A stretch of 64,000 bases of DNA from Rhodocyclaceae bacterium (GCA_030681195.1 JAUXXJ010000026.1:124001-188000); one strand, 5' to 3'; shown: positions 16,567 to 28,919, numbered from the stretch's first letter. Notes: a model not told the origin generated them from the sequence alone. A program made the numbers and translations.

Positions 16567-17487
16567 TTAAACCAGACTGAGCCAGTCGGCGTGGGCCGGC
16601 ACCTTGCCGTTGACCACGTCGAAGAACAGGCTCTGAATTTTGGTGGTGATCGGACCACGACGGCCTTCGCCGATTACGCGGCTGTCGAGTTCTCGGATCG
16701 GCGTGACTTCGGCAGCGGTGCCGGTGAAGAAGGCTTCGTCGGCGATATACACGTCGTCGCGCGTCAGGCGCTTGGAGACCACCTTGTAGCCCAGTTCGGC
16801 AGCCAGCGTGTGGATGGTGGCGCGAGTGATGCCGATCAGCGCCGAGGCGATCTCGGGTTCGTAGATCACGCCATCCTTGATGACGAACAGGTTTTCGCCG
16901 GCGCCCTCGGCCACGAAACCATCGGTGTCGAGCAACATCGCCTCGTCATACCCATGTTCAGTCGCTTCCATGTTGGCGAGGATCGAATTGGCGTAGGTGG
17001 CCGCCACTTTGGCGCGCGGCATGATCGAATTGACGTGACCGCGCGAATAGCTGGAGGTCTTGACGCGGATGCCTTTCTCCATGCCTTCTTCGCCAAGGTA
17101 GGCGCCCCAGGGCCAGGCGGCGATGGCGATGTGGGTCTTGGCGCCTTTGGGCGAGACGCCCATCTTCTCGGAACCGTAAAAGGCGATCGGGCGAATGTAA
17201 GCGGATTCCAGTTTGTTGGCGCGCACGACTTCCTTTTGCGCTTCCATGATCGTCTCGCGATCCCAGGGCATCGGCATGCGATAGATGTGCGCCGAGTTGA
17301 ACAGGCGATCCGTATGCTCCTTGAGCTTGAAAATGGCCGTGCCATTGACGGTCTTGTAGGCGCGCACGCCTTCGAAGACGGAAAGGCCGTAGTGCAGCGA
17401 GTGGGTGAGCACATGGGTGGTGGCTTCGCGCCAGGGCACCAGTTGGCCATCTTGCCAGATGAAGCCGTCGCGGTCGGACATGGACAT
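16567..17487 (-). CDS. ilvE: Branched-chain amino acid aminotransferase
   Basis: 306-residue class IV PLP aminotransferase, which carries out the last step of Val, Leu and Ile synthesis (and the first of breakdown) with 2-oxoglutarate/glutamate. Seen: HSLHYGLSVFEGVRAY, the PLP-lysine K160 in SIMPRAKVAATYANS, LDTDGFVAEGAGENLFVI and FFTGTAAEVTPIRELD, in the usual order and length. Transcription probably begins at the shared ATTTTAACTAAAAT palindrome upstream, which also serves the divergent nudJ. Confidence 0.95.
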   Translation of the reverse strand: MSMSDRDGFIWQDGQLVPWREATTHVLTHSLHYGLSVFEGVRAYKTVNGTAIFKLKEHTDRLFNSAHIYRMPMPWDRETIMEAQKEVVRANKLESAYIRPIAFYGSEKMGVSPKGAKTHIAIAAWPWGAYLGEEGMEKGIRVKTSSYSRGHVNSIMPRAKVAATYANSILANMEATEHGYDEAMLLDTDGFVAEGAGENLFVIKDGVIYEPEIASALIGITRATIHTLAAELGYKVVSKRLTRDDVYIADEAFFTGTAAEVTPIRELDSRVIGEGRRGPITTKIQSLFFDVVNGKVPAHADWLSLV

Positions 17488-17524
17488 CTTGTTTTCTCCA
17501 GCCTTTTATTGGGTGTGAGGGACG

Positions 17525-17538
17525 ATTTTAACTAAAAT
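17525..17538. promoter_or_regulatory. Bidirectional -10 palindrome between ilvE and nudJ
   Basis: ATTTTAACTAAAAT offers TAAAAT as a -10 box on both strands. On the plus strand it ends six bases before the nudJ ATG, so nudJ would start its message at or next to the ATG. The same 14-mer lies between the GST gene and purB. A TTGGGT at 17509-17514 is a possible plus-strand -35 (18-base spacer). Confidence 0.6.
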
Positions 17539-17544
17539 TGGCGC

Positions 17545-17994
17545 ATGGAAATCTGGAAACCCAATGTCACCGTGGCGGCCCTCATGGAGCGCGACGGCAA
17601 GTTTCTCCTCGTCGAGGAGGAAACTACTGAGGGCGTGCGCTTCAACCAGCCCGCCGGCCACCTCGATGAAGGCGAGTCGCTGGTCACGGCCTGCGCGCGC
17701 GAAGCGATGGAGGAGACGGCCCACGTCTTCACGCCAACCGAACTGGTGGGCATCTACCAGTGGCCCAGACCACAGGGCGATATCACCTACCTGCGCTTCG
17801 CCTTCGCAGGAAAAGTCGGCGCTCACGAGACGGCACGCCAGCTCGACACCGGCATCCTGCGCGCCGTCTGGATGACGCCGGCGGAAATCGCGGCGTGTGC
17901 CGAACGGCATCGCAGCCCGCTGGTCTTGCAATGCGTGCAGGACTATCTCGCCGGACGGCGCTTTCCTTTGGATCTGATTCGACACTATGGCTAA
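17545..17994 (+). CDS. nudJ: NUDIX hydrolase (NudJ-like)
   Basis: 149 residues. The Nudix box [21 protein letters not shown] matches GX5EX7REUXEE, with the last glycine position replaced by Ala. It lies just upstream of mnmA, overlapping it by eight bases; this gene order is known for NudJ, a thiamin-pyrophosphate/nucleoside-phosphate phosphatase. The upstream region leaves no room for a Shine-Dalgarno if the -10 palindrome is used. The 24-bp element is read GKVGAHETA. Confidence 0.85.
   Translation: MEIWKPNVTVAALMERDGKFLLVEEETTEGVRFNQPAGHLDEGESLVTACAREAMEETAHVFTPTELVGIYQWPRPQGDITYLRFAFAGKVGAHETARQLDTGILRAVWMTPAEIAACAERHRSPLVLQCVQDYLAGRRFPLDLIRHYG
17811..17834 (+). repeat. Dispersed 24-bp element, copy 6
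   Basis: Two mismatches. It lies inside nudJ and is read KVGAHETA. Confidence 0.85.
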
Positions 17995-19060
17995 GATCAT
18001 TGTTGGCATGTCCGGCGGCGTGGATTCATCGGTCGCCGCATTGTTGCTGAAGCGCCAGGGCCATGAGGTCATTGGCCTGTTCATGAAGAACTGGGAGGAC
18101 GATGACACCGATGACTACTGCTCGGCACGTCAGGACCTGGAGGATGCACAGGCTGCGGCCAAGGTGATCGGCATTCCGCTTGAAGCGGCCAATTTTGCCG
18201 ATCAGTATCGCGAGCGGGTGTTTGCCAACTTCCTCACTGAATATCAGGCCGGCCGTACGCCGAATCCCGACATCCTGTGCAATTCGGAGATCAAGTTCAA
18301 GGCCTTTCTCGACCACGCAATGCGGCTCGGCGCCGACAAGATCGCCACCGGCCATTATGCGCAGGTGCGTGAATTCCTCGGCGAGTGGCAGCTGCTCAAG
18401 GCCGAAGATGGCACCAAGGATCAGAGCTACTTCCTCTATCGGCTGAATCAGGCGCAACTGGCCAAGACGCTGTTTCCGCTCGGCGAGCTTTACAAGCGCG
18501 ATGTACGCAAGCTGGCCGCTGAAGCCGGCTTGCCAAACCATGCCAAGAAGGATTCGACCGGCATCTGCTTCATCGGCGAACGGCGCTTCCGCGAATTCCT
18601 GTCACGCTATCTGCCCAAGCAACCGGGCGAGATTCGTCGTCTCGACGATGAACGCGTGATCGGCCAGCATGAGGGCCTTGCCTACTACACGCTGGGTCAG
18701 CGCGAGGGGCTGGGCATTGGCGGCGTGCAGGGGGCGCCGGAAGAACCGTGGTTCGTCGCGGCCAAGGATATGGCGAAGAACGTGCTGTACGTGGTGCAGG
18801 GCCACGATCATTTGGCGCTGTTGCGCGATCGCCTGATGGCCGGGCAGTTGTCATGGATTTCAGCCCAAGCGCCACGGACGCACTGGGTATATGCCGCCAA
18901 GACGCGCTACCGTATGCCGGACGCGGCCTGTGATCTGGAGGCCTTGTCAGCGAACGAATGCGATGTGGCATTCGCCGCGCCGCAATGGGCGGTAACGCCG
19001 GGACAGTCGGTAGTGTTCTATGAAAGCCGCGTGTGTATGGGCGGCGGGGTGATTCTCTAA
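17987..19060 (+). CDS. mnmA: tRNA 2-thiouridine(34) synthase MnmA
   Basis: 357 residues. The enzyme adenylates and thiolates U34 of tRNA Lys, Glu and Gln. The PP-loop SGGVDSS lies at 9-15, the catalytic Cys pair in CNSEIKF and [11 protein letters not shown], and the tRNA-contact motif GHYAQV and the C-terminal beta-barrel domain are present. Sulfur comes from IscS via Tus proteins in known systems. Its start overlaps the end of nudJ, so the two are cotranscribed. The 3' end is close to a separate toxin-antitoxin unit. Confidence 0.96.
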   Translation: MAKIIVGMSGGVDSSVAALLLKRQGHEVIGLFMKNWEDDDTDDYCSARQDLEDAQAAAKVIGIPLEAANFADQYRERVFANFLTEYQAGRTPNPDILCNSEIKFKAFLDHAMRLGADKIATGHYAQVREFLGEWQLLKAEDGTKDQSYFLYRLNQAQLAKTLFPLGELYKRDVRKLAAEAGLPNHAKKDSTGICFIGERRFREFLSRYLPKQPGEIRRLDDERVIGQHEGLAYYTLGQREGLGIGGVQGAPEEPWFVAAKDMAKNVLYVVQGHDHLALLRDRLMAGQLSWISAQAPRTHWVYAAKTRYRMPDAACDLEALSANECDVAFAAPQWAVTPGQSVVFYESRVCMGGGVIL

Positions 19061-19074
19061 ACCCAAACCTACAC

Positions 19075-19125
19075 TATGATGGTTATGCGTTTCATGAAAC
19101 GCGTGCTAGCATGTTTCATGTAACC
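19075..19125 (+). promoter_or_regulatory. Promoter/operator of the toxin-antitoxin pair
   Basis: TATGAT at 19075-19080 is a good -10. Immediately downstream lies a perfect 16-bp palindrome GCGTTTCATGAAACGC (19087-19102), and a second, imperfect GTTTCATGTAAC at 19113-19124. GTTTCATG recurs 24 bases apart. Position over and after the start site fits autorepression by the antitoxin complex. Confidence 0.6.
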
Positions 19126-19143
19126 ATTTCTCCGGGGGTTCTC

Positions 19144-19362
19144 ATGGGATCGACCTCATCCGCGTCGCGCGTTCAACGGCACCGCGCCAATCTCAAGGCA
19201 CAGGGCATGCGGCCAGTGCAAATCTGGGTGCCGGATACCCGCAGCGCCCAGTTCGCCGCCGAGTGCAGACGGCAATCGGCACTGCTGGCCGTCGACCCGC
19301 ACGAGCGCGAAACGCTCGACTGGATTGAGCAAGCTATCGACACGGACGGCTGGACTGCATGA
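19144..19362 (+). CDS. Antitoxin, MazE-like (DUF3018 type)
   Basis: 72 residues from MGSTSSASRVQRHRANLKAQG, preceded by GGGGG. The family carries ASRVQRHRANLKAQGMRP, then IWVPDTRSAQFAAECRRQ and DWIEQAIDTDGW, a ribbon-helix-helix-like N-terminus and an acidic toxin-binding tail. It ends in an ATGA overlap with a PemK/MazF-like toxin gene. It should neutralise the toxin and repress its own promoter by binding the palindromes upstream. Confidence 0.85.
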   Translation: MGSTSSASRVQRHRANLKAQGMRPVQIWVPDTRSAQFAAECRRQSALLAVDPHERETLDWIEQAIDTDGWTA

Positions 19363-19685
19363 GACGCGGCGATCTGGTCACGGTTGCCTTGCAAGGCGAC
19401 TACGGCAAACCGCGTCCGGCGCTGGTCGTCCAATCTAGCCTGTTCGCCGATCATCCATCGGTGACGATCCTGCCGTTGACCAGCGAGTTGCGCGAAACGC
19501 CGATTTTCCGCATCCGTGTCTTGCCGAGCGCGACCAACGGCCTGCGTGCTCCGTCGGATGTGATGGTCGACAAACTGCATACCGTTTCGCGCGACAAGAT
19601 CCGTGAAACCATCGGCCTCATCGGCGACGAGCATCTGATCGAGATCGAGCGGGCTGTCGCGGTATGGCTGGGCATTGCGGATTAG
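19359..19685 (+). CDS. PemK/MazF-family endoribonuclease toxin
   Basis: 108 residues. The start MRRGDLVTVALQGDYGKPRPALVVQS is the typical MazF/PemK strand pair with the RGD and RP motifs. TILPLTSEL and the DVMVDKLHTVSRDKI segment supply the rest of the active-site region. It is a sequence-specific mRNA interferase by family. It overlaps the antitoxin gene by four bases. No other mobile-element trace is seen next to it. Confidence 0.88.
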   Translation: MRRGDLVTVALQGDYGKPRPALVVQSSLFADHPSVTILPLTSELRETPIFRIRVLPSATNGLRAPSDVMVDKLHTVSRDKIRETIGLIGDEHLIEIERAVAVWLGIAD

Positions 19686-19721
19686 GCCAGCCACCCAAAG
19701 TAAAACTCTCAGTTGGCGGAT

Positions 19722-20330
19722 TCAGCCTTGTGGTGTTGTGTCGCTAAACGACGGCCGCTGCATCAGTTTGTCGAAGTGCAGGGCCAGATTGGCGTGCGAT
19801 GTGCGCCAGTCGAGTTCAGGGAAGCGGAAGTCGAGATAGCCCAGCACGCTGCCGAGGGCAATGTCGGCCAGCGTAATGGCCGTGCCGTGGCACCAGGTCT
19901 GCTGTCCCAGCTCGTTGGCGAAGGCCGCAAGACCGAAGTCGATGACCTTGTGGTTACGTTCGATCACGTCTTTGCTCTGTTGCTTGGCCGGGCGGCGACT
20001 TTCCATGATGGCGGCGACGGCCGCATCCAGAATGCCATCGGCCAGCGCTTCCCAGCGCTTGATCTGGATGCGCTCACGGCCAGGCGGGGGAATCAGTCGG
20101 TTGTTGGGGGCGAGATTGTCGAGATACTCGACGATGACGCGCGAATCAAACAGGCTGGTGCCATCGTCGAGCAGCAGGACCGGAATGCGGCACAAAGGAT
20201 TGTGATCCGCCAGACCAAGCCCATCCTGACCGCCATTGTCGACCACGAACTCGCAGTCGATCTTCTTTTCTGCCAGCACGATGCGCGTCTTGCGCACATA
20301 GGGACTGGTGAGTGAGCCGAGTAATTTCAT
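19722..20330 (-). CDS. Glutathione S-transferase
   Basis: 202 residues from MKLLGSLTSPYVRKTRIVLAEKKI. The N-terminal thioredoxin fold carries SPYVRK at the glutathione site, NPLCRIPVLLLDDGTSLFDSR (cis-Pro and Ser-type contacts), followed by an all-helical C-terminal domain (LADIALGSVLGYLDFR). Substrate is unknown. The reading frame stays open far upstream across purB on the opposite strand; the true start is fixed by homology. The ATG lies only seven bases from the -10 palindrome at 20338, so the message may be leaderless. Confidence 0.88.
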   Translation of the reverse strand: MKLLGSLTSPYVRKTRIVLAEKKIDCEFVVDNGGQDGLGLADHNPLCRIPVLLLDDGTSLFDSRVIVEYLDNLAPNNRLIPPPGRERIQIKRWEALADGILDAAVAAIMESRRPAKQQSKDVIERNHKVIDFGLAAFANELGQQTWCHGTAITLADIALGSVLGYLDFRFPELDWRTSHANLALHFDKLMQRPSFSDTTPQG

Positions 20331-20337
20331 GGAGCGG

Positions 20338-21761
<1,424 letters not shown>

Positions 21762-21762
21762 G

Positions 21763-22092
21763 ATGACGTTTGCAGAGAATCTCAAGCAACTCCCCAAGGT
21801 GTCGCACCTGGCCGCCCTGCAGTTGATTGATGCGGAAGGCAATGTCGATGCGACCATCGAGAACAAGCCCGGCCAGACCGGTTCGTTGGCGGTCTACAAC
21901 CACCTCGGCCAGTTGTACGGGGCGATTACCGCAGATGCCGCGAAGAAGGGGCTGGATCTTTATGCGGAGCACACGGCCGATGCTCAGGCACATCCGGGCA
22001 AACACCCGAACATCGACCGCCTGATTCGTATCGTCGCAAGCAACAGTCAGTTGCGCGTCAAGCATGTTTTTGCCGCCGGTGATGTGACATAG
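21763..22092 (+). CDS. Small conserved protein (DUF2322-like)
   Basis: 109 residues, starting one base after purB. The sequence FAENLKQLPKVSHLAALQLI, IENKPGQTGSLAVYNHLGQ, LYAEHTADAQAHPGKHPNID resembles what I recall as DUF2322, a soluble betaproteobacterial family without known function. No signal peptide, metal motif or catalytic motif is seen. Operon position suggests cotranscription with purB only. Confidence 0.7.
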   Translation: MTFAENLKQLPKVSHLAALQLIDAEGNVDATIENKPGQTGSLAVYNHLGQLYGAITADAAKKGLDLYAEHTADAQAHPGKHPNIDRLIRIVASNSQLRVKHVFAAGDVT

Positions 22093-22130
22093 AATTGCCT
22101 TTGCAGTAACCCCACCCCATAGGAGAAACT

Positions 22131-22598
22131 ATGAAGACAATTTACAAATCTCTCGTCGCCGGTGTCACGCTGGCGGCCATCGCCGGTTCCGTTGCCGCGC
22201 AAGTCGTCGGCAAGATGGAAGACCAGATTCGCTGGCGCCAGTCGGCTTATCACACCATGGCCTGGAGCATGGCCCGCATCAAGGCCAACGTCGAGGGCAC
22301 TTACAACAAGGATCAGGTCGCCGAGGCCGCCAATGTCATTCAGGCGCTGGCCAACTCCAAGATGGGCGCGCTCTACCAGCCGGGTTCCGACAAGGGCAAG
22401 GGCTGGAAGGAAACCCGCCTGAAGTCAGAGTTCTTCGGCAGCCCGGATCTGGGGCAAATCGCGCAGACCTTTGGCGCGGCAGCCAATGAAATGGCGAAGG
22501 TAGCGGCCGCTGGTGATGCAGCGGCGGCCAAGGAACAGTTTGGCAAGCTCGGCGCTTCCTGCAAGGGTTGCCACGATAAATTCAGGAAAGAAGACTAA
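22131..22598 (+). CDS. Cytochrome c' (class II cytochrome c)
   Basis: 155 residues with a cleavable signal peptide (LVAGVTLAAIAGSVAAQ). The mature part is a four-helix bundle with the heme site near the C-terminus, CKGCHDKFR, as is normal for class II. Cytochromes c' bind NO and related gases in the periplasm; exact role here is not known. An AGGAGA ribosome site precedes the ATG. A strong terminator follows. Confidence 0.93.
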   Translation: MKTIYKSLVAGVTLAAIAGSVAAQVVGKMEDQIRWRQSAYHTMAWSMARIKANVEGTYNKDQVAEAANVIQALANSKMGALYQPGSDKGKGWKETRLKSEFFGSPDLGQIAQTFGAAANEMAKVAAAGDAAAAKEQFGKLGASCKGCHDKFRKED

Positions 22599-22610
22599 GC
22601 ATCAGCTTGG

Positions 22611-22656
22611 CCCGGCAAAAAAACAGCCACCCAAGGGTGGCTGTTTTTTTGCCGGG
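22611..22656. terminator. Bidirectional rho-independent terminator
   Basis: A perfect inverted repeat with 22-base arms: the core stem CAGCCACCC / GGGTGGCTG with the loop AA, flanked by seven A and seven T and outer CCCGGC / GCCGGG. It separates the convergent cytochrome c' and cytochrome b561 genes. Confidence 0.95.
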
Positions 22657-22675
22657 CCTGCCAGTGCCGACTTTT
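22652..22675 (-). repeat. Dispersed 24-bp element, copy 7 (degenerate)
   Basis: Six mismatches, but the conserved half GCCAGTGCCGACTTTT is nearly intact. It lies between the terminator and the stop codon of cytochrome b561, one of two copies outside an intact gene. Confidence 0.55.
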
Positions 22676-23391
22676 CAGAAAGCCGGTGCTACGCTGGTGG
22701 GGGTTGCTGGCTGCGGCGGCAGAATGCCGCCCGATGCGGCCCAGACAACCGCGACGGCAATCAAAATCGCGAGTACAACGGCGGTTGGCCGGCTGCCCTT
22801 GGTCGATTGCGCTAGGGTGCCCTCTGCCCAGCCACTGAGCATGGGTTTGACAAGATTTTGTTTCTTGATATGGGCGTAAAAAACAATCGCACCGATGTGG
22901 AGCGCAATCAGCGCGATCAGCGCATTTTCCATCAGGCGGTGAATGCTCGTGATCTGTCCGGAAAGTTCGCTGCCGACCAGCGGTACGAGGTAACCGTTGA
23001 AGGCGATGTCATCGTTGGCGAACAGGCCGGTGATGGCTTGGGCGAGGACAATGCCCAGTAGGCCAAGCACCGATAGCGCGCCGAGCGGGTTGTGTCCCTG
23101 GCCCTGCCATTGGCCGCGCAGGTAGGCCAGGATGGTTTGCGGGCCGCGCACGAATTGCGGGAAGCGGGCATAGGTGGAGCCGACGAAGCCCCAGACGATG
23201 CGGAACACCAGCAGGCCGAGAATGGCCAAGCCCAAGCGCCCGTGCCAGACCATCAGGTTGCCGCCGATCTTGGCGGTAACAAAGGCACCGATGATGCAGG
23301 CAACCAGCAGCCAGTGGAATAGCCGGAGCGGCAGGTCCCAGACGTAGGCCTTGTCAGAGGGACGAGTCACGGAAGGCGCCCCTCCGCACAT
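22675..23391 (-). CDS. Cytochrome b561-type membrane protein
   Basis: 238 residues from the ATG at 23391, five bases after the secF stop. Four or five membrane helices with His residues: VWDLPLRLFHWLLV, MVWHGRLGLAILGLLVFRIVWG, ITSIHRLMENALIALIALHIGAI. This is the prokaryotic cytochrome b561/Ni-Fe hydrogenase b-type family, which passes electrons between quinone and a periplasmic carrier. Cytochrome c' is encoded opposite and could be a partner, though it is not in the same transcript. Partner is inferred. Confidence 0.88.
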   Translation of the reverse strand: MCGGAPSVTRPSDKAYVWDLPLRLFHWLLVACIIGAFVTAKIGGNLMVWHGRLGLAILGLLVFRIVWGFVGSTYARFPQFVRGPQTILAYLRGQWQGQGHNPLGALSVLGLLGIVLAQAITGLFANDDIAFNGYLVPLVGSELSGQITSIHRLMENALIALIALHIGAIVFYAHIKKQNLVKPMLSGWAEGTLAQSTKGSRPTAVVLAILIAVAVVWAASGGILPPQPATPTSVAPAF

Positions 23392-23395
23392 GGCG

Positions 23396-24340
23396 TCAGA
23401 CGCAGGCGCCGTCTTCAGTGACACCCTCGGCCTTTTCCTTCTTGGCCTTGACGAAATGCTCGCGTGAAACGCCCAGCCACATCAGCAACGGGCTCGCCAC
23501 CAGCACCGATGAATAGATGCCGAACAGGATGCCGATGGTTAGCGCCACGGCGAAGTAGTGCAACGCAGGGCCGCCGAAGATCAGCATCGAGACCACCATC
23601 ATCTGCGTGCTGCCATGCGTGATGATGGTGCGCGAGATGGTTCTGGTGATGGCGTGGTCAATGATCTCGGGCGTGGTCATGCCGCGCTGCTTCTTGAAGG
23701 TTTCGCGCACGCGATCGAAGACGACGACGGATTCATTGACCGAGTAGCCTAGCACGGCGAGCACGGCGGCCAGCACCGGCAGCGAGAACTCCCATTGGAA
23801 GAAGGCGAAGAAGCCGAGGATGATGATGACGTCGTGCAGGTTGGCGATGATGGCCGAGATGGCAAAGCGCCATTCGAAGCGGAAGGCCAGGTAGATGACG
23901 ATGCCGATGATCACCAGCAGCAGGGCCAGGGCACCATCTTCGGCCAGTTCCTTGCCGACCTGCGGGCCAACGAATTCGACGCGCTTGATTTCTGGGGTAT
24001 CGCCGATGGCATCGAGACTCGCCTTGACGTTTTCGCTGACCTTGGCAGTTTCACCCGCCTTGATCGGCACGCGGATCAGCACGTCGCGCGAAGAGCCAAA
24101 ATTGATCACCTGCGTGTCGGTAAAGCCATCGGCCTCGAGTTTTTTGCGAATCTTGTCGAGATCGGCGGACTGTTGGTAGCTGACTTCGATCAATGTGCCG
24201 CCGGTGAATTCGATCGACAGGTGCAGACCCTTGGTGGCGAGAAAGAACACCGCCAGGACGAAGGTGGCCAACGAAATGATGTTGAACACCAGCGCATGGC
24301 GCATGAAGGGGATATCTTTCTTGATGCGGAAAAATTCCAC
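23396..24340 (-). CDS. secF: Protein translocase subunit SecF
   Basis: 314 residues from a GTG start (VEFFRIKKDIPFMRH), with AGGAAA upstream and 11 bases from the secD stop. A longer frame upstream is out of family. Six membrane helices with a periplasmic loop; SIEFTGGTLIEV and VFDRVRETFKK, then GPALHYFAVALTIGILFGIYSS are family landmarks. With SecD and YajC it uses the proton motive force to help release exported proteins. Confidence 0.94.
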   Translation of the reverse strand: MEFFRIKKDIPFMRHALVFNIISLATFVLAVFFLATKGLHLSIEFTGGTLIEVSYQQSADLDKIRKKLEADGFTDTQVINFGSSRDVLIRVPIKAGETAKVSENVKASLDAIGDTPEIKRVEFVGPQVGKELAEDGALALLLVIIGIVIYLAFRFEWRFAISAIIANLHDVIIILGFFAFFQWEFSLPVLAAVLAVLGYSVNESVVVFDRVRETFKKQRGMTTPEIIDHAITRTISRTIITHGSTQMMVVSMLIFGGPALHYFAVALTIGILFGIYSSVLVASPLLMWLGVSREHFVKAKKEKAEGVTEDGACV

Positions 24341-24351
24341 GATAGTTTCCT

Positions 24352-26199
24352 TTAGCCGATGCTGATGGCATCCAGCTTGCGCTGGCGACCATAGATCAGA
24401 TTGATCCCCGCGCGCGACACAACCACGGCGCTGAAGATCGAGGTAAGAATGCCCAGGCAAAGCACCACGGCGAAGCCGCGCACCGGACCGGAACCGAAGA
24501 TCAGTAGCGCGATGCCGGCAATCATTGTCGTGATGTTGGCGTCGAGAATGGTGCCCCAAGCGCGTTCATAGCCGGCGGTGATGGCGGCCTGCGGGGTGAC
24601 GCCGTTCCTGAGTTCCTCGCGGATGCGCTCGTTGATAAGCACATTGGCGTCGATGGCCATGCCGAGCGTCAGCGCCACGGCGGCGATGCCGGGTAGCGTC
24701 AGCGTGGCCTGCAACAGTGACAGCAGTGCGACGAGGAACAGCAGGTTGGCCGTCAGTGCGATGATCGAGACCACGCCGAACAGCAGGTAATAGGCGATCA
24801 TGAAAACGGCGATGGCCGCGAAGCCCCACAGCGTCGAGTTGAAGCCCTTCTCGATGTTGTCGGCACCGAGCGACGGGCCGATGGTGCGTTCCTCAATGAT
24901 GTCCATCGGTGCCGCGAGCGAGCCGGCGCGCAGCAGCAAGGCGACATCATTGGCTTCTGTGGTCGTCATGCGGCCAGATATCTGTACGCGGCCGCCGCCG
25001 ATTTCACTGCGGATGACCGGCGCGGTGACGACTTCGCCCTTGCCTTTTTCGATCAGCAGGATGGCCATGCGCTTGCCGACGTTCTCGCGCGTGACATCCT
25101 TGAAGATGCGTGCGCCGGCGGAGTCGAGCGTCAGATGGACGGCCGGTTCCTGTGTCTGGCCGTCGAATCCGGCCTGGGCGTCGGTCAGACGTTCACCGGT
25201 CAGCACGACCTGTTTCTTGACCAGCAGACCGCGACCGCCACGCTCGACGTAATACTCGGTACCCACCGGTGGCTGGCCCTGTTCGGCGGCGGCCATCACG
25301 GTGGCGTTGGCACTGTTTTCATCATCGACCATGCGCACTTCGAGGGTCGCGGTGCGACCGAGAATATCCTTGGCTTTGGCGGTGTCCTGCACGCCAGGCA
25401 GTTGCACCACGATGCGATCGGCGCCCTGCTGCTGGATCACCGGCTCGGCCACACCGAGTTCGTTGATCCGGTTGTGCAGCGTGGTCATGTTCTGCTTGAG
25501 CGCAAATTCCTGAATGCGCTTCTGGGCAGGTGGTTTCAGCGTGGCGGTGAGTTTGAAATCACTGCCGCTCAGGCCTTCGATGAGGTCGAGGTCCGGCTGA
25601 TTGTCCATCAAGGCCACGCGCGCCTTATCGCGTGTTTCGGCGTCGCGGAAGCGGATCACCAGCGTATTGCCTTCGCGCTGAATGCCGCCGTGGCGGATAT
25701 TCTTGTCGCGCATCAGGGTGCGCAGGTCGGCGCCGACCGAGTCGAGCCGCTTGGTCAGGGCGCCCTTCATATCCACTTGCAGCAGGAAATGCACGCCGCC
25801 ACGCAGGTCGAGGCCGAGATACATCGGCAGCGCGTTCATTGAGGTCAGCCAGTCCGGCGAGGCCGACAGCAGGTTCAGCGCTACGCTGTAGGAGGCATCG
25901 GTAGGGTCAGGATTGAGCGTCTTTTCGATGATGTCCTTGGCCTTCAACTGCGTATCAGTGTCGGCGAGGCGCACGCGGATGCTGTTGGGCTCGAAGAACA
26001 GGCCGGTCGGCTGGATGCCGGCGGCAGCAAGTGATTCTTCGACGCGGCTTTGCAGACGTTGGTCAAGCTTGATGGTGGCCTTGACACTGCTGACTTGCAC
26101 GGCAGGCACCTCGCCAAAGAAGTTCGGCAAGGTATAGAGCAGACCGAGCACCACGGCGATGATCACCGTGGCATTCTTCCAGAGCGGATATTTGTTCAT
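24352..26199 (-). CDS. secD: Protein translocase subunit SecD
   Basis: 615 residues with an N-terminal helix, a large periplasmic P1 domain (about 110-430; GLDLRGGVHFLLQVDM) and five more C-terminal helices (ALTLGMAIDANVLINERIREEL carries the conserved membrane Asp). It works with SecF. It lies between yajC and secF in the standard order. The length is normal. Confidence 0.96.
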   Translation of the reverse strand: MNKYPLWKNATVIIAVVLGLLYTLPNFFGEVPAVQVSSVKATIKLDQRLQSRVEESLAAAGIQPTGLFFEPNSIRVRLADTDTQLKAKDIIEKTLNPDPTDASYSVALNLLSASPDWLTSMNALPMYLGLDLRGGVHFLLQVDMKGALTKRLDSVGADLRTLMRDKNIRHGGIQREGNTLVIRFRDAETRDKARVALMDNQPDLDLIEGLSGSDFKLTATLKPPAQKRIQEFALKQNMTTLHNRINELGVAEPVIQQQGADRIVVQLPGVQDTAKAKDILGRTATLEVRMVDDENSANATVMAAAEQGQPPVGTEYYVERGGRGLLVKKQVVLTGERLTDAQAGFDGQTQEPAVHLTLDSAGARIFKDVTRENVGKRMAILLIEKGKGEVVTAPVIRSEIGGGRVQISGRMTTTEANDVALLLRAGSLAAPMDIIEERTIGPSLGADNIEKGFNSTLWGFAAIAVFMIAYYLLFGVVSIIALTANLLFLVALLSLLQATLTLPGIAAVALTLGMAIDANVLINERIREELRNGVTPQAAITAGYERAWGTILDANITTMIAGIALLIFGSGPVRGFAVVLCLGILTSIFSAVVVSRAGINLIYGRQRKLDAISIG

Positions 26200-26212
26200 T
26201 ACAGGGATATGT

Positions 26213-26554
26213 TCAGAGGGTCTTCAGCGTGCCTTTGGGCAGAATGGTACCAATGGCCTGCTTCTGGACTAGCACTTCGACGGGGCTGTCCTTGAACTCG
26301 GCCACTTCGAGCGTGATGTAGTTCTCGCCGACCTTGACGATACGGCCGGCCATGCCGCCCTGTGTCACCACTTCATCGCCCTTTTGCAGTTCGCCAACCA
26401 TCTTCTGATGCTCCTTGGCCTTCTTCATTTGCGGGCGGATCATCAGGAACCACAGCACAATGAACATCAGGACGATAGGCAACAGGCCCATCAAACCACC
26501 GGTAGGGTCTTGAGCAGCACCTGCTGCTTGCGCATACGCATTGGAAATCAACAT
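26213..26554 (-). CDS. yajC: Sec translocon accessory subunit YajC
   Basis: 113 residues, a single membrane helix (GLLPIVLMFIVLWFLMIRPQ) followed by the standard cytoplasmic KKAKEHQKMVGELQKGDEVV and GGMAGRI. It associates with SecD-SecF. The first gene of the sec part, 36 bases downstream of tgt. Confidence 0.95.
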   Translation of the reverse strand: MLISNAYAQAAGAAQDPTGGLMGLLPIVLMFIVLWFLMIRPQMKKAKEHQKMVGELQKGDEVVTQGGMAGRIVKVGENYITLEVAEFKDSPVEVLVQKQAIGTILPKGTLKTL

Positions 26555-26590
26555 GATCTGAAGCTCCGAGGTGAAAAAATAAGCGGCCGA

Positions 26591-28724
<2,134 letters not shown>

Positions 28725-28834
28725 TAGTGTTGCCAGGGGGTTGCTGGGCTGACATAAATTGCGGATAGAATGCGCGCTCTCTGAACGGCGCGGCAGCATT
28801 GTACGTTGGCGCGCCCGGCCCATTGGGAACATTG

Positions 28835-28919
28835 GCCGAGATGGCGGAATCGGTAGACGCAGCGGATTCAAAATCCGCCGCCGCAAGGTGTGAGGGTTCG
28901 AGTCCCTCTCTCGGTACCA
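28835..28919 (+). tRNA. tRNA-Leu (anticodon CAA)
   Basis: Complete class II tRNA with CCA. The anticodon stem GCGGA/TCCGC holds the loop TTCAAAA, giving anticodon CAA for UUG codons. A long variable arm and the T-arm GGTTCGAGTCC are seen. It is divergent from queA. A TAGAAT (28766-28771) is a plausible -10, without a good -35. Confidence 0.95.

Noticed and set aside
19985..20005. GGCGGCGACTTTCC in the GST gene as an element copy
   Set aside because: At least six mismatches, including the core.
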